A stretch of 55,286 nucleotides of DNA, from assembly GCA_030698375.1 (NCBI GenBank), contig JAUYLL010000144.1, positions 1 through 55,286 of the forward strand. The letters are read 5' to 3'. How positions within the stretch are numbered: position 1 is the first letter of the stretch; every line of letters starts with the position of its first letter. Under the pieces are notes generated by a model. The model saw only the letters and a list, made by a program, of their open reading frames with translations. It was not told the origin of the DNA and made no database searches. Positions 1 to 8,517 of this stretch are shown one piece after another. The position numbers and the translations under genes were made by a program. This DNA comes from Nocardioides sp. GTDB taxonomy: Bacteria > Actinomycetota > Actinomycetes > Propionibacteriales > Nocardioidaceae.

Positions 1-1
1 G

Positions 2-1342
2 ATCGCCCGCGCCGGGCTGGTGGAGGTGCCGCTCAACCCCGCGTCCGGGGAGGTCCTGGCCGGCTGGTGCCTGACCCGCTCGCGGGCCCGCGCCGTCGTC
101 TGCGCCGCCGAGCTCCTGCCGCTGCTGGCCACGGCGCTGCCGGGCTCGGCCGTTGAGCACGTGGTCGTCGTCGGCGAGCGCCCGGCCGGGTGGACGGCGC
201 CCGAGGGCGTGGTCCTGACGGACTTCGACGACCTGCTCTCGAGCCCGACCGGTGTGCTGCCGGAGGTCCGGCCGACCGACGCCTCGGTGATCCTCTACAC
301 CTCGGGCACCACCGGCCCGCCGAAGGGCGTCGTGCTCTCCCACCGCGCCAACGTGAACCTGGCGCGCCACACGGTCCAGCTGATGGGCTACACCGCGGCG
401 GACCACCTCTACAGCGTCTTCCCGCTCTACCACTCGAACGCCCGGTACTGCTCGGTGATGGCCGGGCTGGAGGCCGGTGCGCGCGTCCTGCTGCACCGCC
501 GCTTCACCGCGTCGGGGTTCTGGGACATCTGCCGCCGCCACGAGATCACCGCCTTCAACTACCAGGGCGCGATGATGAGCATCCTGCACAAGCAGGAGCC
601 CCGCCCCGACGACGCGCAGCACTCCGTGCGGGCCGCGTTCGGCGCGCCCTGCCCGGCCGAGATCTTCTCCTCGTTCGAGGAGCGGTTCGGGGTGGAGCTG
701 ACCGAGATCTACGGCAGCACGGAGGTCTCGCTGGTCTGCGAGATGCCGCCGCAACGACGACGCATCGGCACCGCCGGGCAGGAGTCGGCGCTCTACCAGG
801 TCGCGGTGGTGGACGACGACGACCATGAGGTGCCACCGGGAGTCCCGGGGGCGATCCTGGCCCGTCCCAAGCACCCGGGGTGGATGTTCGACGGCTACGA
901 CGGTGATTCCGCGGCGACCGCCGCCTCCTGGCGCAACCTCTGGTTCCACACCGGGGACCGCGGCGTCCTGGACGAGGACGGCTTCCTCACGTTCCTCGAC
1001 CGGCTCAAGGACACCGTGCGTCGTCGGGGCGAGAACGTGTCCACCTGGGAAGTCGAACGGGTGGTCGCCGAGCACCCGGGCGTCGCCCAGGCGGCGGCGT
1101 ACGGTGTCTCCTCCCAGCTCTCCGAGGAGGAGGTCATGGTGGCGGTGGTGCCGGCCCCGGGAGTCGACCTCGACCCGGCCGACCTCCTGGGCCACTGCGC
1201 GGGTCGCCTGACGGCGTTCGCCCTGCCCCGGTACGTCCGCACGATGGACGCGCTGCCGCTCACCCCCAGCCAGCGCGTCGAGAAGTACCGGCTGCGCGAG
1301 GAGGGCGTCACCACCGACACCTACGACAGGGAGGCCTCGTGA
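2..1342 (+). CDS. Acyl-CoA synthetase (CaiC/FadD-like), 5' truncated by the window edge
   Basis: ANL-superfamily ligase that would activate a carboxylic acid to its CoA thioester through an acyl-adenylate. The reading frame is open from the first complete codon (position 2), and residues before the first GTG at 20 already align with the second ligase in this window, so the true start lies upstream. The AMP-binding loop YTSGTTGPPKG lies near positions 293-325, an A5-like YGSTE at about 710-725, and the A7/A8 region WFHTGD...RRRGENVSTWEVE at about 940-1060. The C-terminal lysine motif (SQRVEK) is present. It overlaps the next gene by 4 nt (GTGA), implying translational coupling. The protein is a paralogue of the ligase at 2997-4649; the closest named subfamily by eye is the crotonobetaine/carnitine-CoA ligase type. 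The substrate cannot be read from the sequence. Confidence 0.9.
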   Translation: MARAGLVEVPLNPASGEVLAGWCLTRSRARAVVCAAELLPLLATALPGSAVEHVVVVGERPAGWTAPEGVVLTDFDDLLSSPTGVLPEVRPTDASVILYTSGTTGPPKGVVLSHRANVNLARHTVQLMGYTAADHLYSVFPLYHSNARYCSVMAGLEAGARVLLHRRFTASGFWDICRRHEITAFNYQGAMMSILHKQEPRPDDAQHSVRAAFGAPCPAEIFSSFEERFGVELTEIYGSTEVSLVCEMPPQRRRIGTAGQESALYQVAVVDDDDHEVPPGVPGAILARPKHPGWMFDGYDGDSAATAASWRNLWFHTGDRGVLDEDGFLTFLDRLKDTVRRRGENVSTWEVERVVAEHPGVAQAAAYGVSSQLSEEEVMVAVVPAPGVDLDPADLLGHCAGRLTAFALPRYVRTMDALPLTPSQRVEKYRLREEGVTTDTYDREAS

Positions 1343-2133
1343 GCGAGGACGGACGCACAGTGGCGCACCTCGGCCCGTTCGAGCGCTTCCGGCTGGAGTC
1401 GCGGGACTCCGGTGTGCTGGTCGTGACCATGGCCCGCCCGGAGAAGCTCAACGCGATGGACCAGGTGTGGTTCGAGGAGCTGACGCGCCTGATGCGGGCG
1501 GTCGGCAAGGACGACGACCACCATCACCGGGCGGTCGTCCTCACCGGTGAGGGACGGGCGTTCTCGGCCGGCGGCGACATCGACATGTTCCACGACCTCG
1601 ACGGTGACGTGGCGCGGGTGCGCCCGCACCTGGCGCGCGTGTACGACGCGTTCCACGCGGTGGAGACCTGTGCGGTCCCGGTCGTCGCAGCGGTCAACGG
1701 CATCGCGTTCGGCGGGGGCAGCGAGCTCACGCTCGCCTGCGACGTGGCCCTGGCCGCGGAGTCGGCCCGGTTCTCGTTCAAGGAGGCCTCCGTCGGGCTG
1801 ATGCCGGGCTACGGCATCGTGCGCGGGCCCGACGTGATCGGGCGCCACTGGACCCGCTACCTGGCGCTCTCCGGCCGCACGGTCGACGCGCAGCGGGCCC
1901 GGGAGATCGGCCTCGTGCAGGAGGTGCACCCCGATGCCGACCTGCTCGCCCACGCGCTCGGGCTCGCCGAGGAGATGGCGGGCAACCCGCCCCTGGCGGT
2001 CCAGGTCGGCAAGGCCTTCCTCAACCGGGACACCGGGGGCGGCTACGCCGAGTCGGTCGAGGCGGTGGCGCTGCTCTTCGGGACGCGCGAGCACCGGGAC
2101 GCGGTGGCTGCCTTTCGCGCCCGCCGGGCCTGA
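1339..2133 (+). CDS. Enoyl-CoA hydratase/isomerase family protein
   Basis: Crotonase-fold protein of 264 aa, the usual family length. The CoA-binding and oxyanion-hole segments are clear: AFSAGGDIDMF near residues 74-84 and NGIAFGGGSELTLACD near 120-135. A downstream FKEASVGLMPGYG carries the Glu in the position of one of the two hydratase glutamates; the second site lies in a less canonical context, so hydratase against isomerase or hydrolase cannot be settled. The GTG start overlaps the upstream ligase stop. The gene ends about 70 nt before a separate promoter, so ligase and hydratase form one translationally coupled pair. Expected role: hydration of a 2-enoyl-CoA formed from the activated acid. 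Confidence 0.88.
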   Translation: MSEDGRTVAHLGPFERFRLESRDSGVLVVTMARPEKLNAMDQVWFEELTRLMRAVGKDDDHHHRAVVLTGEGRAFSAGGDIDMFHDLDGDVARVRPHLARVYDAFHAVETCAVPVVAAVNGIAFGGGSELTLACDVALAAESARFSFKEASVGLMPGYGIVRGPDVIGRHWTRYLALSGRTVDAQRAREIGLVQEVHPDADLLAHALGLAEEMAGNPPLAVQVGKAFLNRDTGGGYAESVEAVALLFGTREHRDAVAAFRARRA

Positions 2134-2138
2134 GGGCG

Positions 2139-2167
2139 TTGCGCACCGTCACCGTCAGAGGTAGATT
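2139..2167 (+). promoter_or_regulatory. Candidate sigma-70-type promoter for the 2206-5543 operon
   Basis: TTGCGC at 2139-2144, a 17-nt spacer and TAGATT at 2162-2167 form a good match to an actinobacterial housekeeping promoter. Directly downstream, CATGAA occurs twice with a 9-nt period (about 2174-2188), followed by the ribosome-binding site GAGGAGG at 2194-2200 and the GTG at 2206. The duplicated element sits where a repressor could bind. Inferred from sequence only. Confidence 0.5.
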
Positions 2168-2205
2168 GCTGATCATGAACACCATGAATTCTTGAGGAGG
2201 CCCCC

Positions 2206-2982
2206 GTGGGCAGCATCCACGTGACCGAGCGCCGGGACGTCGTCTGGATCACCATCGACGCCCCCGAGCGACGCAACGCCTACGACCTCGACATGGCGCA
2301 GGAGATGATCCGCGCCGTCGAGGATGCGGCCGAGGCCACGGCCGTGGTCGTGCAGGGCGCCGAAGGCAGCTTCTGCGCCGGCGGGGCCCTGACCCAGCTG
2401 GGCGAGCCCGACCCCGCCCAGCTGCGCCGGTTGTTCACCACCTCGGCCCGGCTCCTGGACACCATCCGGGCCTGCCCCCGACCGGTGATCGCCGCCGTGG
2501 ACGGTGCCGCTGCCGGTGGTGGCAACGAGCTCGTGGTGGCGTGCGACTTCGCGATCGCCACCGAACGGGCCACCTTCGGCCAGACCGGCCCGAAGGTGGG
2601 GTCCGCCCCGGTGCTCGGTGCGACGAACGTGCTCGCGGTGCAGGTCGGTGAGCGTCGCGCCAAGGAGATGGCGATGATGTGCCGCCGCTACACCGCCGCG
2701 CAGGCGCTGGAGTGGGGCCTGGTCAACGAGGTCGTGCCGAACGACGGCCTCGACGACGCGGTCGAGCGCTGGCTCGACGAGATCGACGCGCTGAGCCCCC
2801 GCTACCTCGAGATCGCCAAGACCAGCTCCAACCAGTGGTGGCACCAGTCGCGCGACAACATGGCCGCCAACCTCGGTGCCCTGGTCCAGGCGATCGGCAG
2901 CGAGGACATGCTCGAAGGCGCTCGAGCCTTTCTCGAGAAGCGCAAGCCCGACTTCCGCGGCTCTCGCCGCCGGCAGTCCTGA
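2206..2982 (+). CDS. MenB/BadI-type crotonase, possible ring-opening CoA hydrolase
   Basis: 258-aa crotonase with start GTG 6 nt after a strong GAGGAGG. The N-terminal half has SFCAGGAL and VDGAAAGGGNELVVACD. The distinctive part is FGQTGPKVGSAPVLGAT near residues 124-140, followed by CRRYTAAQALEWGLVNEVVP and a C-terminal FLEKRKPDF. From memory, FGQTGPK-GS and the KRKPDF end are hallmarks of the MenB (dihydroxynaphthoyl-CoA synthase) and BadI (2-ketocyclohexanecarboxyl-CoA hydrolase) branch. The GSAP-x2-GAT stretch also resembles the BamA ring hydrolases. MenB itself has Asp shortly after this GS; here Ala-Pro replaces it, so naphthoate synthesis is unlikely, and no menaquinone genes are nearby. 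It heads an operon with a ligase and a CitE-like lyase. C-C ring cleavage is an inference. Confidence 0.75.
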   Translation: MGSIHVTERRDVVWITIDAPERRNAYDLDMAQEMIRAVEDAAEATAVVVQGAEGSFCAGGALTQLGEPDPAQLRRLFTTSARLLDTIRACPRPVIAAVDGAAAGGGNELVVACDFAIATERATFGQTGPKVGSAPVLGATNVLAVQVGERRAKEMAMMCRRYTAAQALEWGLVNEVVPNDGLDDAVERWLDEIDALSPRYLEIAKTSSNQWWHQSRDNMAANLGALVQAIGSEDMLEGARAFLEKRKPDFRGSRRRQS

Positions 2983-2996
2983 CGAGGGATGACCCT

Positions 2997-4649
2997 GTGA
3001 CCTTCCGCTACTACCGAGACCTGACGCCCACCTTCGCGGACCGCCGCGACTGGGCCCTTCCGACCGTGCTGCGGCACTGGGCCGAGCAGCGTCCCGACGC
3101 CGTCTGGCTGGACGCGCCCGAGGAGGAGCTGCGCTGGACGTATGCCGAGACCCTCGCGGCGGCCGAGCGCGCCGGACGGGTCATGCTCGCGGCCGGTGCC
3201 GCGCCCGGTGACCGTGTCGTGATCGTGGCGCAGAACTCCAGCTTCTTCGTGCGCGGCTGGCTCGGCACCGCCGTCGCCGGACTGGTCGAGGTGCCGATCA
3301 ACACGGCGTACGAGCGTGACTTCCTGGCCCACCAGGTGCGCACCGTCGAGGCCACCATGGCGCTGGTCGACGACGTCTACGCCCACCGGTTCGTCGAGGT
3401 CCGCGAGGCGGCGTCCACGATCACCACGTTCTTCGTGCACGACACCGGTCAGCAGGCCGAGGCGATCGCGCTGCTGCGTGACGCCGGGTGGGACGCCCGT
3501 CCCGCCGAGGACCTCGAGCAGGAGCCGGCCGACGCGCCCTCCCTGCCGGTGGTGGGCCACTCCGACCTCGCGTCGGTGCTCTTCACCTCTGGCACCACCG
3601 GTCCGTCCAAGGGCGTCGCGATGCCGCACGCCCAGATGTACTTCTTCGCCGACGAGTGCGTCTCGCTGGTCCGCCTCGGGCCCGACGACGCCTGGATGGC
3701 GACCACCCCGCTCTTCCACGGCAACGCCCAGTTCATGGCCGCCTACCCGACCCTCGTGGCGGGCGCCCGGTTCGTCGTCCGCAGCCGGTTCAGCGCCAGC
3801 CGCTGGGTCGACCAGGTGCGCGAGAGCGGGGTGACCGTCACGAACTTCATCGGCGTGATGATGGACTTCGTGTGGAAGCAGGACGTCCGGCCCGACGACG
3901 CCGACAACCCCCTGCGCTGCGTCTTCGCGGCGCCGACCGCCTCGACGCTCGTGGAGCCGATGCGGGAGCGCTTCGGCATCGAGGCGTTCGTCGAGGTCTT
4001 CGGCCTGACCGAGACCTCCGCGCCGATCATCTCGCCGTACGGCGTGGACCGGCCGGCGGGTGCCGCGGGACTGGCCGCCGACGACTTCTTCGACGTGCAG
4101 TTGGTCGACCCCGAGACCGACGAGCCGGTCGCCGTCGGCGAGGTCGGCGAGCTGGTGGTGCGGCCGCGGATGCCCTTCCTCTGCAGCAACGGCTACTTCA
4201 ACAACCCGGAGAAGACCGTCGAGGCCTGGCGCAACCTGTGGTTCCACACCGGTGACGCGCTGCGTCGCGACGAGGACGGCTGGTTCTACTTCGTCGACCG
4301 GTTCAAGGACGCCCTGCGTCGCCGCGGCGAGAACATCAGCTCCTACGAGGTCGAGACCGCGGTGCTCAGCCACCCCGCGGTGGTCGAATGTGCGGTGATC
4401 GCCGTCCCCGCCGACACCGAAGCCGGTGAGGACGAGGTGATGGCCTGCGTGGTCACCCGCGACGAGGTCTCCCCCGAGGACCTCTGGGCCTGGTGCGCGG
4501 AGCGGATCCCCGCCTTCGCGGTCCCGCGGTTCCTCCGGATGGTTCCCGAGCTGCCGAAGACCCCGTCGCAGAAGGTCCAGAAGGCCGCGCTCCGCGAGAT
4601 CGGCATCAGCCCCGACACCCACGACCGCGACGCCCTCGGCGTCTCCTGA
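2997..4649 (+). CDS. Acyl-CoA synthetase (CaiC/FadD-like)
   Basis: Complete ANL-superfamily ligase of 550 aa. The frame is open much further upstream, but the GTG at 2997, 14 nt after the preceding stop, gives the natural N terminus (VTFRYYRDLTPTF). The P-loop FTSGTTGPSKG lies near residues 195-205, FGLTETS near 335, WFHTGD near 418, RRRGENISSYEVE near 440, and the catalytic-lysine region TPSQKVQKAAL near 522. It is clearly paralogous to the truncated ligase at the window start, sharing the VEVPxN substrate-side motif and the WRNLWFHTGD block, which suggests a tandem duplication with divergence of substrate. It lies between the BadI-like crotonase and the CitE-like lyase with short gaps, so one transcript is likely. 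Confidence 0.92.
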   Translation: MTFRYYRDLTPTFADRRDWALPTVLRHWAEQRPDAVWLDAPEEELRWTYAETLAAAERAGRVMLAAGAAPGDRVVIVAQNSSFFVRGWLGTAVAGLVEVPINTAYERDFLAHQVRTVEATMALVDDVYAHRFVEVREAASTITTFFVHDTGQQAEAIALLRDAGWDARPAEDLEQEPADAPSLPVVGHSDLASVLFTSGTTGPSKGVAMPHAQMYFFADECVSLVRLGPDDAWMATTPLFHGNAQFMAAYPTLVAGARFVVRSRFSASRWVDQVRESGVTVTNFIGVMMDFVWKQDVRPDDADNPLRCVFAAPTASTLVEPMRERFGIEAFVEVFGLTETSAPIISPYGVDRPAGAAGLAADDFFDVQLVDPETDEPVAVGEVGELVVRPRMPFLCSNGYFNNPEKTVEAWRNLWFHTGDALRRDEDGWFYFVDRFKDALRRRGENISSYEVETAVLSHPAVVECAVIAVPADTEAGEDEVMACVVTRDEVSPEDLWAWCAERIPAFAVPRFLRMVPELPKTPSQKVQKAALREIGISPDTHDRDALGVS

Positions 4650-4658
4650 GGAGCCTTC

Positions 4659-5543
4659 GTGCACCCCTACCGCAGCGTCCTGTTCGTCCCCGCCCACAAG
4701 CCCGACTGGGCCCGCAAGGCGCTGGCCAGCGGCGCCGACGCCGTGGTGCTCGACCTCGAGGACTCGGTGCCCGCCGCGCACAAGGAGGCGGCGCGCGCGA
4801 CCGCGCGGCAGACGCTGGAGCAGCTGCGTGAGGAGGGCGTCACCGCCGGGCTCCTGGTGCGTCCCAACGCCCTCGACACCGGGATGGCCGGTGCCGACCT
4901 CGAGGCCGTGACGGGACCCTGGCTCACCGGGGTCTTCGCGCCCAAGATTCGCGACGCCCGTGACGTCGTGCGGTGGGAGTCGCTCATCGACTGGTTCGAG
5001 GTCCGCAACGGAGCCCAGGACCTGGAGATGATCGTGCCGGTCGAGATGATCGACGCGATCACCAACGCCGTCGAGATCGCCGGGGCCTCACCCCGCGTCG
5101 GCGCGATGATCGGCCCGACCTCGCGGCACGCCGACATCGCCAAGGCGGTCGGCTACCGACAGACCCCTGGCGGGCTGGAGACGCTCTACCTGCGCAGCCG
5201 CATCCTGCTGGCCTGCCGCCAGCACGGTCTGCACGCGCTCACCGGACTGTGGGAGGAGCTCGAGGACCTCGACGGGCTGCGGGCCTTCGCCGACCACGGG
5301 CTCGACCTGGGCTTTCGGGGCCAGATCGTCATCCACCCCTCGCACGTCGCGACGGTCAACGACGTCTACACGCCGAGCGACGCGGAGGTCGCGCACTACG
5401 AGGCACTCGTCGCGGCCGTCGAGCAGGGTGAGCGCGAAGGCGCGGGTGCGGTCCGCTTTGGCGGCGAGCACGTCGACATCGCACACGCTGAGCGGGCGCG
5501 GGACTGGCTCGTGCACGCGCGCCGGGTGCGCGGCGAGGGCTGA
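4659..5543 (+). CDS. HpcH/HpaI aldolase / CitE-like acyl-CoA lyase
   Basis: 294-aa TIM-barrel protein of the citrate-lyase beta / malyl-CoA lyase family. The N terminus RSVLFVPAHKP (residues 5-15) and the metal-binding VLDLEDSVP (near 30-38) are diagnostic. RPNA near 68-71 and the EMIDAITNAVEIA region supply CoA- and metal-binding residues. Relatives act on citramalyl-CoA, malyl-CoA or other 3-hydroxy-3-alkyl/carboxyl CoA esters, giving acetyl-CoA or pyruvate/glyoxylate plus a second fragment. The GTG start lies 9 nt after the ligase stop, and the gene closes the operon, ending 16 nt before a convergent gene. In this block it could cleave a beta-hydroxyacyl-CoA that thiolysis cannot handle. 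The substrate is inferred only. Confidence 0.87.
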   Translation: MHPYRSVLFVPAHKPDWARKALASGADAVVLDLEDSVPAAHKEAARATARQTLEQLREEGVTAGLLVRPNALDTGMAGADLEAVTGPWLTGVFAPKIRDARDVVRWESLIDWFEVRNGAQDLEMIVPVEMIDAITNAVEIAGASPRVGAMIGPTSRHADIAKAVGYRQTPGGLETLYLRSRILLACRQHGLHALTGLWEELEDLDGLRAFADHGLDLGFRGQIVIHPSHVATVNDVYTPSDAEVAHYEALVAAVEQGEREGAGAVRFGGEHVDIAHAERARDWLVHARRVRGEG

Positions 5544-5559
5544 GGCCCGCGCCGGCGCG

Positions 5560-6336
5560 TCAGCTGCCGGACCAGACCGGGTCGCGCTTCTCCACGAACG
5601 CTGCCGCACCTTCCTTGGCGTCGGCGGAGTTCCGGATCGGGTCGACGACGTCGTGCTGGCGGGTGAACTTGTCGGGCAGCGGCCAGTCGACCGACTCGAC
5701 CAGGACCTGCTTGGAGGCGGCGAGCGCGAGCGGCGCGTTGGCGGCGATCTCCTCGGCGAGGCCGAGGGCGACGTCCAGCGCCGAGCCGGGCTCGGCGAGC
5801 CGGTTCACCAGGTGTACGTCGGCAGCCTCGGCGGCCGGCCACATGCGGCCGGTCAGCACCAGCTCCATCGCCAGGTGGTAGGGCACGCGGTGCTGGAGGC
5901 GGAGGAGGCCGCCCGCGGCGGCGGTGAGCCCGCGCTTGACCTCGGGGAGCCCGAACTTGGCGTTGTCGGCGGCGACCACGAGGTCGCAGGCCAGCACGAT
6001 CTCGAATCCGCCGGCCAGGGCGTAGCCCTCGACCGCGGCGATGATCGGCTTGCGGGGCGGCTGCTGGACGATGCCGGCGAACCCGCGGCCCTCGACCACG
6101 GGGCGCTCGCCGCGGGCGAAGCCCTTGAGGTCCATGCCCGCGCAGAAGGTGCCACCGGCGCCGGTGATCACCGCGACGCTGAGGTCGGGACGGGCGTCGA
6201 AGTCGGCGAGCGCGTCGGCGATCTGGTGCGCCATCGTCATCGACATCGCGTTGCGCGACTCCGGTCGGTTCATCGTCAGTACGAGGACGCGGCCGCGCTC
6301 CTCGACGAGCAGGTCCTGGGGGTCGGGGCTGGACAC
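5560..6336 (-). CDS. Enoyl-CoA hydratase
   Basis: 258-aa crotonase-family protein. GTG start preceded by AGGAGG with good spacing. Motifs: NRPESRNAMS near residues 19-28, TFCAGMDLKGF near 65-75, VEGYALAGGFEIVLACDLVVAA near 103-124, and LPEVKRGLTAAAGGLLRL near 132-150, which carries the Glu expected at the first catalytic position. This is the most ordinary hydratase-like of the three crotonases in the block. It is the last gene of a leftward operon (thiolase, SDR, hydratase) with gaps of about 35 nt, and it converges on the CitE-like gene. Likely step: hydration in the beta-oxidation branch of the same pathway. Confidence 0.9.
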   Translation of the reverse strand: MSSPDPQDLLVEERGRVLVLTMNRPESRNAMSMTMAHQIADALADFDARPDLSVAVITGAGGTFCAGMDLKGFARGERPVVEGRGFAGIVQQPPRKPIIAAVEGYALAGGFEIVLACDLVVAADNAKFGLPEVKRGLTAAAGGLLRLQHRVPYHLAMELVLTGRMWPAAEAADVHLVNRLAEPGSALDVALGLAEEIAANAPLALAASKQVLVESVDWPLPDKFTRQHDVVDPIRNSADAKEGAAAFVEKRDPVWSGS

Positions 6337-6371
6337 GGGTGCCTCCTGGGGCGTGCGTCGACGGGGTCGGG

Positions 6372-7130
6372 TCAGCGGGGGGCCATGCGGATCGCGCCGT
6401 CGAGGCGGATCGTCTCGCCGTTGAGGTAGGGGTTCTCGACGATCTGCTGGGCGAGCATGGCGAACTCGTCGGGCTGGCCGAGGCGGGCCGGGTTCGGGAC
6501 CTGGCCACCGAGCCCGTCACGGATCTCCTGGGAGAACCGCGCCAGGATCGGGGTGTCGAAGACCCCGGGCGCGATGGTGTTCACGCGGATGTTCTTGGTC
6601 GCGAGGTCGCGGGCGGCGACGAGGGTCATGCCGACGACCCCGGCCTTGGCCGAGGCGTAGGGGATCTGGCCGACCTGGCCCTCCCACGCGGCGACCGAGG
6701 CGGTGAGCACGCAGACGCCGCGCTCGCCGTCGACGGGTTCGTTCGCGGCCATCCGCGCGGCCGCGAGCCGGAGCACGTTGAAGGTGCCGACCAGGTTGAT
6801 GCGGACCAGGTCGGTGTAGAGGTCGAGGTCGCCCGGGCTGCCGTCGCGGTTGACCAGGCGCACGGTGCCGCCACGTCCGGCGCAGTGCACCAGGGCGCGC
6901 AGCGGCGCCACGGCCTCGGCGGCGTCGAGCGCGCGCCCGACGGCGTCGGAGTCGGTGACGTCGGCGTGGGCGAAGGTGCCGCCGATCTCCGCGGCGAAGC
7001 TGGTGCCGAGCTCCTCGTTGAGGTCGACGACCACCACGTGCGCACCCGCCGCAGCGAGGCGACGGGCGGTCGCGGCGCCGAGCCCGGAGGCTCCGCCGGT
7101 GACGAGGGCCGAGGTGCCGTGGACGTCCAT
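6372..7130 (-). CDS. SDR family 3-hydroxyacyl-CoA dehydrogenase (HSD10-like)
   Basis: 252-aa short-chain dehydrogenase. The cofactor motif [10 protein letters not shown] (residues 11-20) is followed by VVVVDLN with an acidic residue, favouring NAD. The catalytic triad is visible as TASVAAWEG, then YASAKAG. The pattern [20 protein letters not shown]...[16 protein letters not shown] and the C-terminal [12 protein letters not shown] fit the type II 3-hydroxyacyl-CoA dehydrogenase (HSD17B10-like) group common in actinobacterial beta-oxidation clusters. The ATG follows AGGAGA. It lies between thiolase and enoyl-CoA hydratase on the same strand, which supports oxidation of 3-hydroxyacyl-CoA to 3-ketoacyl-CoA. 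Confidence 0.88.
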   Translation of the reverse strand: MDVHGTSALVTGGASGLGAATARRLAAAGAHVVVVDLNEELGTSFAAEIGGTFAHADVTDSDAVGRALDAAEAVAPLRALVHCAGRGGTVRLVNRDGSPGDLDLYTDLVRINLVGTFNVLRLAAARMAANEPVDGERGVCVLTASVAAWEGQVGQIPYASAKAGVVGMTLVAARDLATKNIRVNTIAPGVFDTPILARFSQEIRDGLGGQVPNPARLGQPDEFAMLAQQIVENPYLNGETIRLDGAIRMAPR

Positions 7131-7166
7131 GGGTCTCCTAGGAGAAGTAGGGAGAGGAAGAGGGGG

Positions 7167-8366
7167 TCAGAGGCGTTCGATGAGCGTGGCGTTGGCCATC
7201 CCGCCGGCCTCGCACATCAGCTGGAGCCCGAACTGCTGGTCGTTGTCCTCGAGCGCGTGCAGCATCGTGGTCATCAGGCGGGCCCCGGAGGCGCCCAGCG
7301 GGTGGCCGAGGGCGATGGCGCCGCCGCGCGGGTTCACGCGGTCGGGGTCAACGTCGAACTCGGCGAGCCAGGCCAGCGGCACGGGGGCGAAGGCCTCGTT
7401 CACCTCGACGTGGTCGATGTCGGACAGCGCCACGTCCGAGGACGCGAGCAGCTTGTGGGTGGCCGGGATGGGTCCGGTCAGCATCAGCAGCGGGTCGTCG
7501 CCGACGACGGCCATCGACCGGACGCGGGCGCGCGGGGTCAGGCCGAGCTCGGCGCAGCGGGCCGCGCTCATCACGAGCAGGGCGCTGGCGCCGTCGGTGA
7601 TCTGGGAGGAGTTGCCGGCGGTGACGCTCCAGGCGACCTCGGGGAAGCGCTCGCGCAGGGCGTCGGTCTCGAAGACCGCCTTCAGCTGGCCGAGCTTCTC
7701 CACGGTGCTGCCCGGCCGGATGCTCTCGTCGCGGTCGGCGCTGCCCGAGGGTGTGTCGATCGTCAGCACCTCGCGGTCGAACGCGCCCGACTCCTGGGCG
7801 GCGGCGGCCAGGTGGTGGGAGCGCACCGAGTACTCGTCGAGCTGTGACCGGTCGAGCTTCCAGCGGGCCGCGACCAGCTCGGCCGCGACGCCCTGGGAGA
7901 CCAGGCCGGGTGCGTAGCGCTCGCGCACCCGCTCGCCGTACGGGTCGGCGTCCATCCGGGCCGAGCCCATCCGGACCCGGCTCATCGACTCCACGCCGCC
8001 CGCGACGACGACGTCGTAGGCGCCCGCGCGGATGCCCTGGGCGGCGAAGTGCACCGCCTGCTGGCTGGAGCCGCACTTGCGGTCGATCGTCGTGGCCGGG
8101 ACGTGGGCGGGGAAGCCCGCGCCGAGCCACGCCATCCGGCCCGGGGTGGCCGACTGCTCACCGACCTGCGAGACGCAGCCGATGATCACGTCGTCGACGG
8201 CGCCGGGGTCCAGGGCGGGGGAGCGGCCCAGGAGTTGCTCGAGGACCTGGCTGAGCAGGTCCACGGGGTGCACCCCGGCGAGCGAGCCGTCCGGGCGACC
8301 GCGTCCGCTGGGGGCGCGGACCGCATCGACGATGACGACGTCACGGGGATCTAGAGTCTCAGCCAT
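7167..8366 (-). CDS. Acetyl-CoA C-acyltransferase (thiolase)
   Basis: 399-aa thiolase of normal length. The acyl-accepting Cys sits in DRKCGSSQQAVHFA near residues 91-104, the NEAFAPVPLAW motif near 323-333, the GHPLGASGARL motif near 353-363, and the second catalytic Cys in LMCEAGGMANA near the C terminus. It performs CoA-dependent cleavage of 3-ketoacyl-CoA. It is the first gene of a leftward operon with the SDR and hydratase, and it diverges from the acyl-CoA dehydrogenase operon across a 151-nt regulatory gap. Only a weak Shine-Dalgarno is visible before its ATG, and the putative -10 lies very close to the start, so a short leader is possible. Confidence 0.93.
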   Translation of the reverse strand: MAETLDPRDVVIVDAVRAPSGRGRPDGSLAGVHPVDLLSQVLEQLLGRSPALDPGAVDDVIIGCVSQVGEQSATPGRMAWLGAGFPAHVPATTIDRKCGSSQQAVHFAAQGIRAGAYDVVVAGGVESMSRVRMGSARMDADPYGERVRERYAPGLVSQGVAAELVAARWKLDRSQLDEYSVRSHHLAAAAQESGAFDREVLTIDTPSGSADRDESIRPGSTVEKLGQLKAVFETDALRERFPEVAWSVTAGNSSQITDGASALLVMSAARCAELGLTPRARVRSMAVVGDDPLLMLTGPIPATHKLLASSDVALSDIDHVEVNEAFAPVPLAWLAEFDVDPDRVNPRGGAIALGHPLGASGARLMTTMLHALEDNDQQFGLQLMCEAGGMANATLIERL

Positions 8367-8373
8367 ACCTATT

Positions 8374-8389
8374 GCTTATCATGATATGC
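8374..8389. promoter_or_regulatory. Palindromic operator candidate before the thiolase operon
   Basis: GCTTATCATGATATGC is a 16-nt near-perfect palindrome with a perfect 10-nt core, TATCATGATA, centred 8-24 nt upstream of the thiolase ATG in otherwise GC-rich DNA. Read on the minus strand it contains TATCAT, a plausible -10, so a bound repressor would block the promoter. Which regulator binds is unknown. Confidence 0.45.
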
Positions 8390-8462
8390 ATGAGAGCGTC
8401 CAGTGTTGCGGGGCTCACCGAGCGCCGCTCGCGAGCGTCGAGGGCCGGCTGTCCGGAATGTG

Positions 8463-8492
8463 TTGACGACCTGGCAAACATGAATCTAGGAT
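8463..8492 (+). promoter_or_regulatory. Promoter of the acyl-CoA dehydrogenase operon
   Basis: TTGACG at 8463-8468, an 18-nt spacer and TAGGAT at 8487-8492 make one of the best housekeeping-type promoters in the window. The sequence ATGAATCTAGGAT at 8480-8492 overlaps the -10 and resembles elements upstream of the CaiB gene and the GntR gene (see findings). A strong GAGGAGG at 8506-8512 follows. Confidence 0.55.
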
Positions 8493-8517
8493 AATGATTA
8501 CAACCGAGGAGGTGGCC

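Noticed and set aside
2206-2982. Calling this crotonase MenB (naphthoate synthase)
   Set aside because: The Asp following KVGS in MenB is replaced by Ala-Pro, and no menaquinone genes are nearby; a BadI/BamA-like role fits the context better.
2802-4781. 659-codon minus-strand frame opposite the second CoA ligase
   Set aside because: The composition is typical of a mirror frame, and the ligase on the plus strand has every family motif.
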